From positions 1 to 25,859 of the forward strand of contig RGAX01000010.1 in NCBI GenBank assembly GCA_009919985.1: DNA of 25,859 nt, in the 5' to 3' direction. Below, one piece after another: positions 15,479 to 23,327 of this stretch. Made by a program: the position numbers and the translations under genes. Within the stretch, counting starts at the first letter, position 1. Each line of letters begins with the position of its first letter. The DNA comes from Opitutaceae bacterium (GTDB lineage: Bacteria; Verrucomicrobiota; Verrucomicrobiia; Opitutales; Opitutaceae). The notes under the pieces are model-generated. The model was not told the origin of the DNA. It searched no databases and worked only from the letters and a program-made list of their open reading frames with translations.

Positions 15479-16206
15479 ATGCTCTTGATCGGTCTCGATC
15501 TGGCGTGGGGCGAAAAAAATTCTGACGGCGTCTGCCTCATCCGTTACGCCCGTCGTCGCGCCCACGTACTCGGGTACGCTTATCCGCACGGCGACGTCTC
15601 GCTGATCGCCGCTTTGGGCTCCCATCTACAGCCCGACGAACCGGCCTTTGCGGCTATCGACGCGCCCATTGTGTGCCCCAATCCCACGGGTGCACGCCCG
15701 GTGGATCGGCTCACACCCATACGCTCTTTCACCGCGAACACGCTGCCTGCCACCCCGCCAACCTCACGCAATGCCCCCGCCCGCCGCGCGTCCTGGCGCG
15801 CCTCGCGACCGATTTGGGCTTTGTAGCCGGTTGGCAAGGTTCCGCGCCTCGCCTCGCCGCCGAGGTTTACCCGCACCCTGCGATGGTCCGACTTTTTCGG
15901 CTTCCGCGCATCATCAAATATAAGAAAGGTCCGGTCGCAGACCGTCGCCGTGAATTTAGGCGCCTCCAAGGTCTCCTTCGCGACTTACTCGCCGCTGAGT
16001 TTCCCATTCTTACCCTCGACGCGGAAACCCCCGCGCTGCTCGTCGCCCCGTGGAGCAAACCGGTCGAAGACCGCACCGACGCGCTCTTCTGCGCGTTGAT
16101 TGCTCTCTGGCACGTGCACCACCGTGGCACCCGCAGCGAAATCCTTGGCGACCTCGCCACGGGATTTATCCTGCTTCCCTCCAGCCTAAGCGCGGCTAAC
16201 GCCTAG
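15479..16206 (+). pseudogene. DUF429 family protein gene, frameshifted
   Basis: Two overlapping frames together give one DUF429 protein (predicted RNase H-like nuclease fold; function not established). The first frame, from ATG 15479, reads MLLIGLDLAWGEKNSDG and later AAIDAPIVCPNPTGARPVDR, then runs off into unrelated sequence and stops at 15826. The family sequence resumes in the next frame with TLFHREHAACHPANLTQCPR, continuing to the TAG at 16204. The break lies between about 15710 and 15730 and equals loss of one base or gain of two. No slippery heptamer is visible, so programmed frameshifting is unlikely. Either the gene is a recent pseudogene or the assembly has an error here. Everything else is intact, including the acidic motif positions of the fold (D8 near the start and the AIDAP Asp). 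Confidence 0.75.
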
Positions 16207-16272
16207 AAACTGAGCTAAACTAGGTTCTGCGGCTTGCTCTTTTCACTCCGCTTTGCGGCTATTGGATCGCAC

Positions 16273-17619
16273 ATGAAAGTCACCGGCTTAGCCCTCGTCC
16301 CACCTCCGACCGCTGCCGATCTTCCCAAGGTCACGCCCGAGCTGCTCGCCTCCGTCCTGGCGCGCTACTCGCGCAGCAACGAGGGACTCGACGTCATCAT
16401 GGCCAAGGTCGACCTTGCCAACCCGGAGGCCTCCATCGATCGCATCCTCAAATTCGTCGATTACGGCCACGCGTCCATCGGCGGACTCACGGGGGGTCTC
16501 GCCATCGCCCTCGATGGCGTCTCGATGTGGCTCGCGTATAAAATTTTCGAAATCGCGCAAATGGCTGACGGTCAGGAATCCTCCACCCGCTATATCACGA
16601 TGGACGCCGCCAACGTCCCCACCGCGGAAGAACTCGGCATTCCCGAGGATCTCGCGCCGCGTTGGCGCGACATCGTTGCCCGTTCTTTCGCCGCCTATCA
16701 CGCCGAATACGCCCGTCTCGACGCCCTCGCCGTCGCCCAACCCGATCTCGTGCGTTTACCACCCGACGCCAAACCAATCGTCGTCACACGCCTCCGTAAA
16801 AACTACGCTCTCGATCGCGCCCGTTATTTTATCCCGCTCGCCACGCGCACCAATCTCGGTCTCGTCCAAACTTCGCGCATGTGGGCTGTCACGGTGAAAC
16901 ACCTCGACTCTCTTCCGCACCCTGAAGCCCGCGCCGCCGCCGCGCTCATCCGCGCCGAACTCGTCAAACAGTCCCCGCGTCTCACGCGTCACAGTTTCGC
17001 CGAAAAATCCTACGAGGAACAATCGCGCCAAGATCTCGCCGCGTCGCTCTCGCTCGGACTTGCCCGCCTCTCGGCCGCCCCGCTCTCCGACGAAGTCTGG
17101 GTGCACGTCGACCGCGCCACCGCGCCGTTTTTGGCCGAGACGCAATCCGTCGCCGAAGCGCTTAATCATCGCGGCAACCGCTACGCCCAACAAGGCACCG
17201 CCACCCGCCGCATGCGCGTGAGTTTCGCTTGGAACAACATGGCCATTGCCGAGCTCCGCGACCTCAACCGCCACCGTACGGGCCACCGCTACACGCCGAT
17301 GATCCAGGCTGGTTTTTATCTTCCCTCGGAGATCACCCACGCCGCCCACGCCACGCTCCTGGCTGATCAACTCGCGCTCACCCGCGAGCTCATGCAACGA
17401 GGCTCGGCCACCTACGTTTACTCTTTGCTACTCGGCGCTCAGACGCCTTTCGAACACAGCACTCACGGTGATAAGTTCATTTACGAGGCCGAACTGCGCA
17501 CCGGTATGGGCGCGCACTTCCGCTACGCCGACCATCTCTCTGCTGCGCTCCGAGCATTCTTCGCGCAAGTCCCCGAAGCCCGCTCCTGCGTGGTTGAAGG
17601 CACGGCCGAACCGGAATAG
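16273..17619 (+). CDS. ThyX-like protein with two FAD-dependent thymidylate synthase-type domains
   Basis: This 448-residue protein resembles the flavin-dependent thymidylate synthase family (COG1351) but is about twice the length of a classical ThyX. The N-terminal domain (about 35-230) has FVDYGHASIGGLTGGLAIAL and E102-S-S-T-R-Y107, which matches the second half of the ThyX signature. The C-terminal domain (about 250-430) has LNRHRTGHRYTP with R333-H334-R335, which matches the first half. A complete RHR-x7-S motif in one domain is not present. ThyX makes dTMP from dUMP with methylene-tetrahydrofolate and FAD. Whether this double form does so alone cannot be told. I chose ATG 16273 (MKVTGLAL) over an upstream start at 16234. 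It follows the DUF429 gene on the same strand after 66 bases. Confidence 0.75.
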   Translation: MKVTGLALVPPPTAADLPKVTPELLASVLARYSRSNEGLDVIMAKVDLANPEASIDRILKFVDYGHASIGGLTGGLAIALDGVSMWLAYKIFEIAQMADGQESSTRYITMDAANVPTAEELGIPEDLAPRWRDIVARSFAAYHAEYARLDALAVAQPDLVRLPPDAKPIVVTRLRKNYALDRARYFIPLATRTNLGLVQTSRMWAVTVKHLDSLPHPEARAAAALIRAELVKQSPRLTRHSFAEKSYEEQSRQDLAASLSLGLARLSAAPLSDEVWVHVDRATAPFLAETQSVAEALNHRGNRYAQQGTATRRMRVSFAWNNMAIAELRDLNRHRTGHRYTPMIQAGFYLPSEITHAAHATLLADQLALTRELMQRGSATYVYSLLLGAQTPFEHSTHGDKFIYEAELRTGMGAHFRYADHLSAALRAFFAQVPEARSCVVEGTAEPE

Positions 17620-17646
17620 CCCGCGTGTTCGCCCTGTTCATGTTCG

Positions 17647-18204
17647 ATGAAAACTAACCACGCATCCTGCTTTGTCTTGGCTTTGGTCTGTCTCTCATCC
17701 GCGTACGCGGCCGACGCCGCCAAAGTCGAATACGCCGAGCGCAACACACCCTTCGCGCCGGCTGCGAGCGTCACGCCGTCAAAAAAAACGCCTGAGACCA
17801 ACGCTGCGCTGCAAGAGCGCCGCGTCACGCCCAACGTTGTGCCCCAACCCAGTACCACGACCGCCGAGCGTCGCGCTGCGACTGATGTCTCCGAGACGCG
17901 TGAAAAAAACCTCATCACGACCGACTCACACCGCCCCGATTTTAAGACGCCCGAGCGCAACGCCTACGATCATCGTCCCTCCAAATATCAGCCCGACACC
18001 GAGCACGAAAAACCCAAGCTCGTCGAACGTTACCGCACCAACGTCTCGGCGGACACGTTGACGCACCAAGGCCGCTTCACCGCGGCCGATCCCACGGCTA
18101 ACGCTCGCATCAATCGATTTATTTTTCGCCGCAACGTCTCCACCCCGACTGGAGCCCCATCGGTCACCTCTGCCGGATCCGCCCCTGCGTCCACGCAAAA
18201 GTAG
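17647..18204 (+). CDS. Secreted, low-complexity protein of unknown function
   Basis: I do not recognise a family. This 185-residue protein begins with a clear signal peptide, residues 1-22, ending AYA before ADAAKVEY, so it is probably exported to the periplasm or outside. The rest is rich in Thr, Ala, Arg, Pro and charged residues, with no predicted membrane helix and few large hydrophobic residues, which suggests a mostly disordered chain. Tyr-Arg-rich short segments recur (VEYAERN, PERNAYDHRPSKY, VERYRTN). The gene is 27 bases downstream of the ThyX-like gene and is convergent with the next gene. Coding is supported by the signal peptide and by codon use like the neighbours. Confidence 0.65.
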   Translation: MKTNHASCFVLALVCLSSAYAADAAKVEYAERNTPFAPAASVTPSKKTPETNAALQERRVTPNVVPQPSTTTAERRAATDVSETREKNLITTDSHRPDFKTPERNAYDHRPSKYQPDTEHEKPKLVERYRTNVSADTLTHQGRFTAADPTANARINRFIFRRNVSTPTGAPSVTSAGSAPASTQK

Positions 18205-18222
18205 GTCACATCAATTCAGTTT

Positions 18223-18241
18223 GGCCGTTTTCGGCTTCTTC
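18223..18241 (+). terminator. Weak stem-loop in the convergent gap
   Basis: GCCG-TTTT-CGGC at 18224-18235, with a possible G-T closing pair, is followed by TTCTTC. It lies 19 bases after the stop of the secreted protein gene and could be its terminator. The stem is short and the T-run is broken, so the call is weak. Confidence 0.3.
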
Positions 18242-18299
18242 AATTCAACATGCAGTTTGGTCAGCTTTAGGACGCTCCGGGATTTCCTTACTTTCTGAC

Positions 18300-18581
18300 T
18301 TATTTAGCGCGACGCACGCGTTCTTTTTCTGCTTCACGTTCCTCTTCAAGCCGTGCGCGCTCACTGACGATTTGTTTTTGGATTTTATCCACGTCCTCTG
18401 CATTTTGCGCGGCGTAGGCCTGATTTAATTGCTGCTTCAGGAAGATTTCCCGCTCCGCGAGTTTGCCCTTAAACAGGGTGTCGACATCGGCGAGACGGGC
18501 CTTTTTTTCGGAAGTAAGAGGCTTCTCCGCCGGCGAAGATCTATCGAGACGTTCCATTGCAAGTTCGTAGGCACTTTTCAT
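18300..18581 (-). CDS. Small charged coiled-coil protein of unknown function
   Basis: This 93-residue protein is not assigned to a family I know. It starts MKSAYELAMERLDRSSPAEK and from about residue 25 is a continuous helix rich in Lys, Glu, Arg and Gln with heptad-like spacing (KKARLADVDTLFKGKLAERE and the QNAEDVDKIQKQIVSERARL stretch). It probably forms a coiled coil. There is no signal peptide, membrane segment or Cys, so a cytoplasmic protein is likely. It is transcribed toward the secreted protein gene and away from rarA. The minus-strand start at 18581 is ATG. The composition and complete open frame support a real gene. Confidence 0.6.
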   Translation of the reverse strand: MKSAYELAMERLDRSSPAEKPLTSEKKARLADVDTLFKGKLAEREIFLKQQLNQAYAAQNAEDVDKIQKQIVSERARLEEEREAEKERVRRAK

Positions 18582-18595
18582 GGGTTAAAGTATGA

Positions 18596-18727
18596 TGGAG
18601 CAAACGGCTCGAATACACGGAAAAATTTATCGGTGACGCCGGTCCGATCTATGGCGGAGATTATTTCGCTAAGACAAAAGCTTCCGCCACACGCATGCTC
18701 ACCGCCATCTCGTTCCCGCTCTCCTAA
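18596..18727 (+). pseudogene. Possible short coding remnant between divergent genes
   Basis: A stop-free frame of 43 codons reads WSKRLEYTEKFIGDAGPIYG followed by GDYFAKTKASATRMLTAISF and PLS, then TAA. The peptide has balanced, protein-like composition and codon use. It begins right after a TGA and has no early start codon; the only ATG is near the end. That suits the 3' end of a decayed gene rather than an active one. I do not recognise its family. It lies in the 239-base gap that should also hold the promoters of rarA and the coiled-coil gene. A chance open frame of this size is common in GC-rich DNA, so confidence is low. Confidence 0.3.
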
Positions 18728-18820
18728 GAAACGCCTGGGTTAAGCGAAAATCGCCGCCGTTCCACCCCAAACTGAAATACCTTTTCATCCGCCTGGTTTC
18801 GCGGAGATTAACGCCACCGC

Positions 18821-20170
18821 ATGTCCGCCGCTGACCAACCTGATTTTTTTGCCGAAGAGCCCGCGCCCGCTGCGACCGCTCAGGCCGAAAAACGTGCGGG
18901 CGCTCACCAGCCGCTGGCTGCGCGTATGCGGCCGCGCCGTCTCGCTGAAGTCGTCGGCCAGGAGCATATTCTTAAGCCCGATAGTTTGCTCCCGCGGCTC
19001 GTTGCGCAAAATCGCTTCGGTTCACTCCTGTTTTACGGCCCGCCCGGTTGCGGCAAGACCAGTATCGCCGAGGCCATTGCGCATGAGACGGGCAGCCGCT
19101 TCGTGCGAATCAACGCGGTGATGTCCAACGTCGCTGAGTTGCGCGAAATTCTTGCCGCCGCCCGTCGACGTCCCGAGGCGGCAACAATTCTGTTCATCGA
19201 CGAGCTCCACCGGTTCAATAAGTCGCAACAAGACCTGCTCTTACCTGACGTTGAAGAAGGCGCCGTGCGTCTTATCGGCGCGACGACGCACAACCCTGGA
19301 TTCTACGTCAACCCGCCACTTTTGTCGCGCAGTCATCTTTTTCGCCTCGAGCCTCTCGCCCCTGCCGCCATCGCGGGCGTTCTCGCCGCCGCACTCGCAG
19401 ATGTGGACCGCGGGCTGGGCGCACGCGGTGTCACCGCCGAGGCGAAACTCCTCGCCGATCTCGCGGTGCTCTGCGATGGCGACTTACGCCGCGCGCTTAA
19501 CGCTCTTGAGGTGCTTGTCCTCGGCTTGCCTGATCGCGCTCCGCTTACGGCCGCTGATCTTGAAGTTTTTGCCCGCGAGCGCCGCATCCGGTACGATGCG
19601 GACGAAGATGAACACTATGACACGATTTCCGCGTACATCAAAAGTTGCCGCGGCAGTGATCCCGACGCCGCGATGTATTGGTTGGCCAAGATGCTCGCCG
19701 GAGGCGAAGACCCGCGATTCATCGCGCGTCGCCTCGTGATACTAGCCAGCGAGGATGTGGGCCTAGCCGATCCCCAGGCGCTCCCGCTGACGGTCGCGGC
19801 GCATCATGCGTGCGATTTTATCGGCCTGCCCGAGGCCGAACTCACGCTTGCGCACGCCACGCTCTATATTGCGACCGCGCCGAAGAGTAATTCCGCTACG
19901 CTCGCACTGGCCGCTGCGCACGCGGCGTTGAAAACTGCTTCGGTGCAACCCGTTCCACTGCCACTCCGCGACAAAAGCGGCGTTGCCAGCAAGCAAAACG
20001 CCCACGGTAAAGGCTACCTTTATTCACACGATTTTCCGGAAAATATTTCCGGTCAAAATTACCTGGAAAAACCGCTCGTCCTCTACACCCCGAAGACCGC
20101 CGGCTGGGAAGCGAAAATCGCCGACCGCCTCTTGCGGTGGCAGGCGTTAAAAATCCAGCGCACGCCATGA
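18821..20170 (+). CDS. rarA: Replication-associated recombination protein A (RarA/MgsA), AAA+ ATPase
   Basis: This 449-residue AAA+ ATPase of the RarA/MgsA/WRNIP1 family acts at stalled replication forks and is related to clamp loaders. The family start QPLAARMRPRRLAEVVGQEH is at residues 30-49, Walker A GPPGCGKTS at 73-81 and Walker B ILFIDELHRFNKSQQD from 123. A sensor-type GATTHNPGFYVNPPLLSRS follows. The C-terminal region (about 280-449) has the tetramerisation-type sequence SAYIKSCRGSDPDAAMYWLA and the KGYLYSHDFPENISGQNYLE block. The N-terminal 28 residues include QPDFFAEE, a possible short partner-binding peptide. The stop overlaps the next start as ATGA. Confidence 0.95.
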   Translation: MSAADQPDFFAEEPAPAATAQAEKRAGAHQPLAARMRPRRLAEVVGQEHILKPDSLLPRLVAQNRFGSLLFYGPPGCGKTSIAEAIAHETGSRFVRINAVMSNVAELREILAAARRRPEAATILFIDELHRFNKSQQDLLLPDVEEGAVRLIGATTHNPGFYVNPPLLSRSHLFRLEPLAPAAIAGVLAAALADVDRGLGARGVTAEAKLLADLAVLCDGDLRRALNALEVLVLGLPDRAPLTAADLEVFARERRIRYDADEDEHYDTISAYIKSCRGSDPDAAMYWLAKMLAGGEDPRFIARRLVILASEDVGLADPQALPLTVAAHHACDFIGLPEAELTLAHATLYIATAPKSNSATLALAAAHAALKTASVQPVPLPLRDKSGVASKQNAHGKGYLYSHDFPENISGQNYLEKPLVLYTPKTAGWEAKIADRLLRWQALKIQRTP

Positions 20171-20655
20171 GGCATCGTGGTTTTCTCATTTTAGTCGGTT
20201 TCGGTTTGATGGGCGCACTCAGTAGTTGCGGCCAGCCTCAGCCCGAGGCCAAGTCCGTCAAACGCGACGACGCCACGATCATGCGTGAGTGGCTCTACGG
20301 CCCGCGCTCCACCGTGCCAGGCATCTCGTGGCAACCGAGCGGTTTAGGGATTCGTCTTCTTGTCGCCGGCACCGGCGCAGTGCCGACGCGCGCGGATCGC
20401 GTGCGCGTGCATTACCTCTGTACGTTGAAGGATGGAAAAGTGATCGACGACTCGCGTACGCGCGGCGGGCCGGCGGATTTAGTGATGAAGACGCTCATTG
20501 CCGGCTGGGCGGAGGGGATGGAAGCGCTCAAGCCCGGTGGTAAAGCGGAGTTTTTTGTTCCACCTTCCCTTGGCTATGGAACGATGGGCGGCGGTGGTGT
20601 GCCTGCCGGCGCGGGCCTTATTTTTGAAGTCGAACTGCTCGCGGTGAATCCTTAG
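20167..20655 (+). CDS. FKBP-type peptidyl-prolyl isomerase, predicted lipoprotein
   Basis: This is a 162-residue protein. The N-terminus has a signal with a lipobox LSSC (C21), so it is probably anchored in a membrane as a lipoprotein. The FKBP domain spans about residues 60-161: VRVHYLCTLKDGKVIDDSR, then LIAGWAEGMEALKPGGKAEF, FVPPSLGYG and a final IFEVELLAV strand, as in Mip/FkpA-like isomerases that help periplasmic protein folding. I chose the ATG at 20167 because it overlaps the rarA stop by four bases and begins directly with the basic signal n-region (MRHRG); the longer frame to 20137 lies inside rarA. A terminator follows. Co-translation with a replication-repair protein is unexpected. 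Confidence 0.88.
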   Translation: MRHRGFLILVGFGLMGALSSCGQPQPEAKSVKRDDATIMREWLYGPRSTVPGISWQPSGLGIRLLVAGTGAVPTRADRVRVHYLCTLKDGKVIDDSRTRGGPADLVMKTLIAGWAEGMEALKPGGKAEFFVPPSLGYGTMGGGGVPAGAGLIFEVELLAVNP

Positions 20656-20683
20656 CTGCCGCAACGGTAAGAGCGCTTAAGTC

Positions 20684-20707
20684 GCGGACGTTCAGATCCG
20701 CTTTTTT
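20684..20707 (+). terminator. Intrinsic terminator after rarA-FKBP
   Basis: Stem GCGGA/TCCGC (20684-20688 and 20697-20701) with an 8-base loop is followed at once by six T. It lies 28 bases after the FKBP stop and ends just before the convergent PSCyt1 gene. On the minus strand no T-run follows, so it works only for the plus strand. Confidence 0.65.
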
Positions 20708-20717
20708 ACTGACCTAA

Positions 20718-22187
20718 TTAAGGCGCTGTCAGATCGCCAATATCAGTCTTCGGAAGGGCCGCGCGCAGGCGCGTGAGTCCGTTGGGGGTGGCTTTGCAAC
20801 CGAACAAATAGAGTTGGCGAATTGCGGGCATGCCGGCGAGCGCATCAAGCGCATCGTCAGTGACGGCGGTCGAACAGAGGTTAAGGTAGGTAAGTTTTTT
20901 AAGAGTGCTCAATTCGCCGAGTGTAGCACCGCTGAGTGTAGTGCGCTCGAGGTTGAGGCGCTGAAGAGCGACGAAGGTTTTTAACGCAGCGAGGCTGGCG
21001 TCGGTCAGGCGCGTGCCGCCGAGTTCGGCTTCGACGATGAACACGGCTACAGGCGCAAGGGCGGCGAGTTCTGCATCGCCGAAAGTTTTTTCGGCGCCGC
21101 GAGTCTGGAGCACGAGGCCGTCACCGGCGCGGGCGGAGACGGGCGTGATTTTAACGTGGAGCTTTTTCTCCAACGTGGCGATTTGTCCGCGGAGTGCGCT
21201 GTAATCGCCGACAAGGGATTGATAGGTGGGCGCGGCGGGCGCCGCGATATTTAGGCTGGGGCCGGCGAGCAGCGCGGAGATTTCGAGCGGAGCATCTTTG
21301 ACGGAGGCGATGAGCGTGTCGCGCGATGCGCCTTGCTTGATCCACCAGCGAATGAGGGCGATCTCGCTCGTAGTTGGGCGCGCTTTTTTCTTAGGCGGCA
21401 TGACTTTCTCGTCGGTGAGATCGAGGAGCATGCGCTGGAGAAGTTCGCTTTTGGCGGTGTCGCCGGGCGTGACGGCGGTTTTGCCAGATTTGCCTCCAGC
21501 TAGGAGCGCAGCAAAGGTGTCCATACGGTAATCCCCTTTTTCTTTATCCGCAGCGTGGCAGGAGAAGCAGTGTTTCTCGAGGATGGGGCGTACGGCGCCG
21601 CCGAAGACGGTATCGGTTGCGTAGGTTTCGGGTGCGGGTTTTTCGCGGATACGCAGAATTTTTTTAACCGCCGGCGGAAGGGGTTCGGTGAGATAGTCTT
21701 CACCGTGCGTGAGCGAGCCGCCTTGGTGGGCGGCCCATGCGAGGGCGCTCAGACTTGCGCCAAGTGAGAGAACGTAAAGGCTGCGTGAGCGAGCACGCAT
21801 GAGCCAAGCAAGCGCGGTGGCGACAGCGACCGTGACGCCGCCCCAGAGGTGATTTTCCAACGTGGCGCCTTCGTGGCCATCGGCGCGCATGAGAGCGAGG
21901 CCAGCGAAAACGGAGAGCACGGCGCCGACCAAACTAAGCGTGAGAACCGTGCCAGCGGTTTCGCGGAGCGCGGCGCTGCGGCGGCCAAGAATTTCCAAAA
22001 GTGGAACGAGCAGCAGCAAAGCGATTGGAAAATGAACGAGTAGTGGATGTAGCCGGCCGAGCAAGCGCAGCCCGCCACCGTGGGCGATGCCGTCGGGGGC
22101 AAATGCGAAAGCAGCGGCGATCGTGGCGGCGCTGAGTGCGGTAGCGACGGTTAGGCGGGGCAGGAGTTTGGGCGTATTGGCAGACAT
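20718..22187 (-). CDS. DUF2231-PSCyt1-leucine-rich-repeat membrane cytochrome
   Basis: This 489-residue protein has three parts. A DUF2231-type membrane region (about 36-155) includes GRLHPLLVHFPIALLLLVPL and several helices. A Planctomycete-cytochrome-c (PSCyt1) domain has FGGAVRPILEKHCFSCHAAD with the haem motif C207-x2-C210-H211, and later VMPPKKK with a possible axial Met. Leucine-rich repeats span about 365-480 (DASLAALKTFVALQRLNLE, LKKLTYLNLCSTAVTDDALD). It probably sits in the inner membrane with the haem and LRR parts in the periplasm. The electron partner and ligand are unknown. ATG 22187 (MSANTPKLL) is preferred over TTG 22208. It is the last gene of the minus-strand cassette, with a strong hairpin in front of it. 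Confidence 0.85.
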   Translation of the reverse strand: MSANTPKLLPRLTVATALSAATIAAAFAFAPDGIAHGGGLRLLGRLHPLLVHFPIALLLLVPLLEILGRRSAALRETAGTVLTLSLVGAVLSVFAGLALMRADGHEGATLENHLWGGVTVAVATALAWLMRARSRSLYVLSLGASLSALAWAAHQGGSLTHGEDYLTEPLPPAVKKILRIREKPAPETYATDTVFGGAVRPILEKHCFSCHAADKEKGDYRMDTFAALLAGGKSGKTAVTPGDTAKSELLQRMLLDLTDEKVMPPKKKARPTTSEIALIRWWIKQGASRDTLIASVKDAPLEISALLAGPSLNIAAPAAPTYQSLVGDYSALRGQIATLEKKLHVKITPVSARAGDGLVLQTRGAEKTFGDAELAALAPVAVFIVEAELGGTRLTDASLAALKTFVALQRLNLERTTLSGATLGELSTLKKLTYLNLCSTAVTDDALDALAGMPAIRQLYLFGCKATPNGLTRLRAALPKTDIGDLTAP

Positions 22188-22227
22188 TAACTCGGGCGAG
22201 ACGAACAAAGGAAAAGCAACAGGGATG

Positions 22228-22265
22228 GGCGCCCCGCCAGCAGTGGAAAATACTGGCGGGGTGCC
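22228..22265 (-). terminator. Strong 13-bp hairpin between the NHL and PSCyt1 genes
   Basis: The arms GGCGCCCCGCCAG (22228-22240) and CTGGCGGGGTGCC (22253-22265) pair over 13 positions with one G-T/A-C exception, around a 12-base loop. On the minus strand the hairpin begins ten bases after the NHL gene stop. The following 25 bases are T-rich but without a tight U-run. It may be a factor-independent terminator of low efficiency, an RNA stability element protecting the upstream message, or a processing site, letting the PSCyt1 gene be expressed at a different level. Confidence 0.6.
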
Positions 22266-22274
22266 GCAAGAAAC

Positions 22275-23327
22275 TCAGCTCAGTTTACGCAGGAGCGTGA
22301 GGCGGCCGATAGGGAGCCATTCGGCGACGAGGATGTCGCCGTTGTTGAGGAAGATTGCGCCGTGCGGCGTGATGAATTCGCCGGGCGTGAACTCGGCGCG
22401 CGATTGCGAGCGGCGGGAGCCGGTCTTGCCATTGTGCGCGATGCCGTCGCCGAGTTGGGCGATGACATTATACTCCTTGTCGATAAGGCAGACTTGGCTG
22501 TCGAGGTCAGGGCAGAGCATGAGCTCGCCGCGCACGTCGAAATGACAGGGTTGGCGCAGCTTGGTGTCGTCCTTGATCGTGCGGAGGTGTTTACCGTCGA
22601 GCGTGTAGGTCTGGATGCGGCGGTTGCCGCGGTCGGCGATGACGAGAACCGGGTCCTTGCCGCGGGTATCGACGTATTGGCCGTGGGGGTTGCTAATTTC
22701 GTTGTCACCTTTGCCAGGGGAGGAAATTTCGCCGAGAAATTTGCCGTCGATGGAATAGCGGAGCATGCGGTAGGAGCCGTAGCCGTCGCCGATGTAGAAA
22801 TCACCGTTGGGGGCGAAGGCGATGTTGGTTGGGATGAATTTGATGGGCGCGGCGCCGTAGGCGGCGTCTTCGCGTGGGTAGCCTTTGGACCAGACGACTT
22901 CGCCGGTGAGAGTGGTCTTGATGACTTTGGAGCGCGTGGTGTCGCAGTGGTAGAGAAACTCGCGGTTGCCTTCTTTGCGGACGCCGAGGCCGTGAGCGCC
23001 GCCGCGCATGTCTTCGCCGAAGGCGCGGACGAATTTACCCTTGGCGTCGTAAACGACGATGGCCTCGGGGCGCATGGAGGTGCTATTGACGGTATGGGCG
23101 ACGTAGATGAGCCCTTGGCTATCTTGGGCAAGACCTTGGGTGTCGCCCCAGACGAGGCCTTCGGGGGCGGTGAGCCAATCGTGGATCATCTCGTAGCGGT
23201 GGGCGCCGGTGCCCGTGATGAGTTGGCCGGAGCCGGCTTTATCGGCGGCGCGGATGAACGGCGCGGAGAACGCGCTGACGGCCGCGGTGGCGGCGACTTG
23301 AGTGAGGAAGGAACGACGAGTTTGCAT
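22275..23327 (-). CDS. NHL-repeat/beta-propeller protein with Tat signal
   Basis: This 350-residue protein begins MQTRRSFLTQVAATAAVSAF and ends its signal near APFIRA, a twin-arginine signal (RRSFL) with a hydrophobic stretch and AxA-like end. So it is exported folded. The body has NHL-type repeats, for example DTQGLAQDSQGLIYVAHT, PTNIAFAPNGDFYIGDGYGS, ISNPHGQYVD with VIADRGNRRIQTYTLDGK, and TPHGAIFLNNGDILVAEW, consistent with a six-bladed propeller. Many such proteins bind sugars or peptides or act as hydrolases or lyases; no active site can be assigned. I rejected the longer start at 23411 because the Tat signal starts at 23327. The 46-base spacer upstream is almost purine-free. Confidence 0.85.
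   Translation of the reverse strand: MQTRRSFLTQVAATAAVSAFSAPFIRAADKAGSGQLITGTGAHRYEMIHDWLTAPEGLVWGDTQGLAQDSQGLIYVAHTVNSTSMRPEAIVVYDAKGKFVRAFGEDMRGGAHGLGVRKEGNREFLYHCDTTRSKVIKTTLTGEVVWSKGYPREDAAYGAAPIKFIPTNIAFAPNGDFYIGDGYGSYRMLRYSIDGKFLGEISSPGKGDNEISNPHGQYVDTRGKDPVLVIADRGNRRIQTYTLDGKHLRTIKDDTKLRQPCHFDVRGELMLCPDLDSQVCLIDKEYNVIAQLGDGIAHNGKTGSRRSQSRAEFTPGEFITPHGAIFLNNGDILVAEWLPIGRLTLLRKLS

Noticed and set aside
15700..15735. Programmed -1 frameshift in the DUF429 gene
   Set aside because: No slippery heptamer and no downstream pseudoknot were apparent; mutation or assembly error is simpler.
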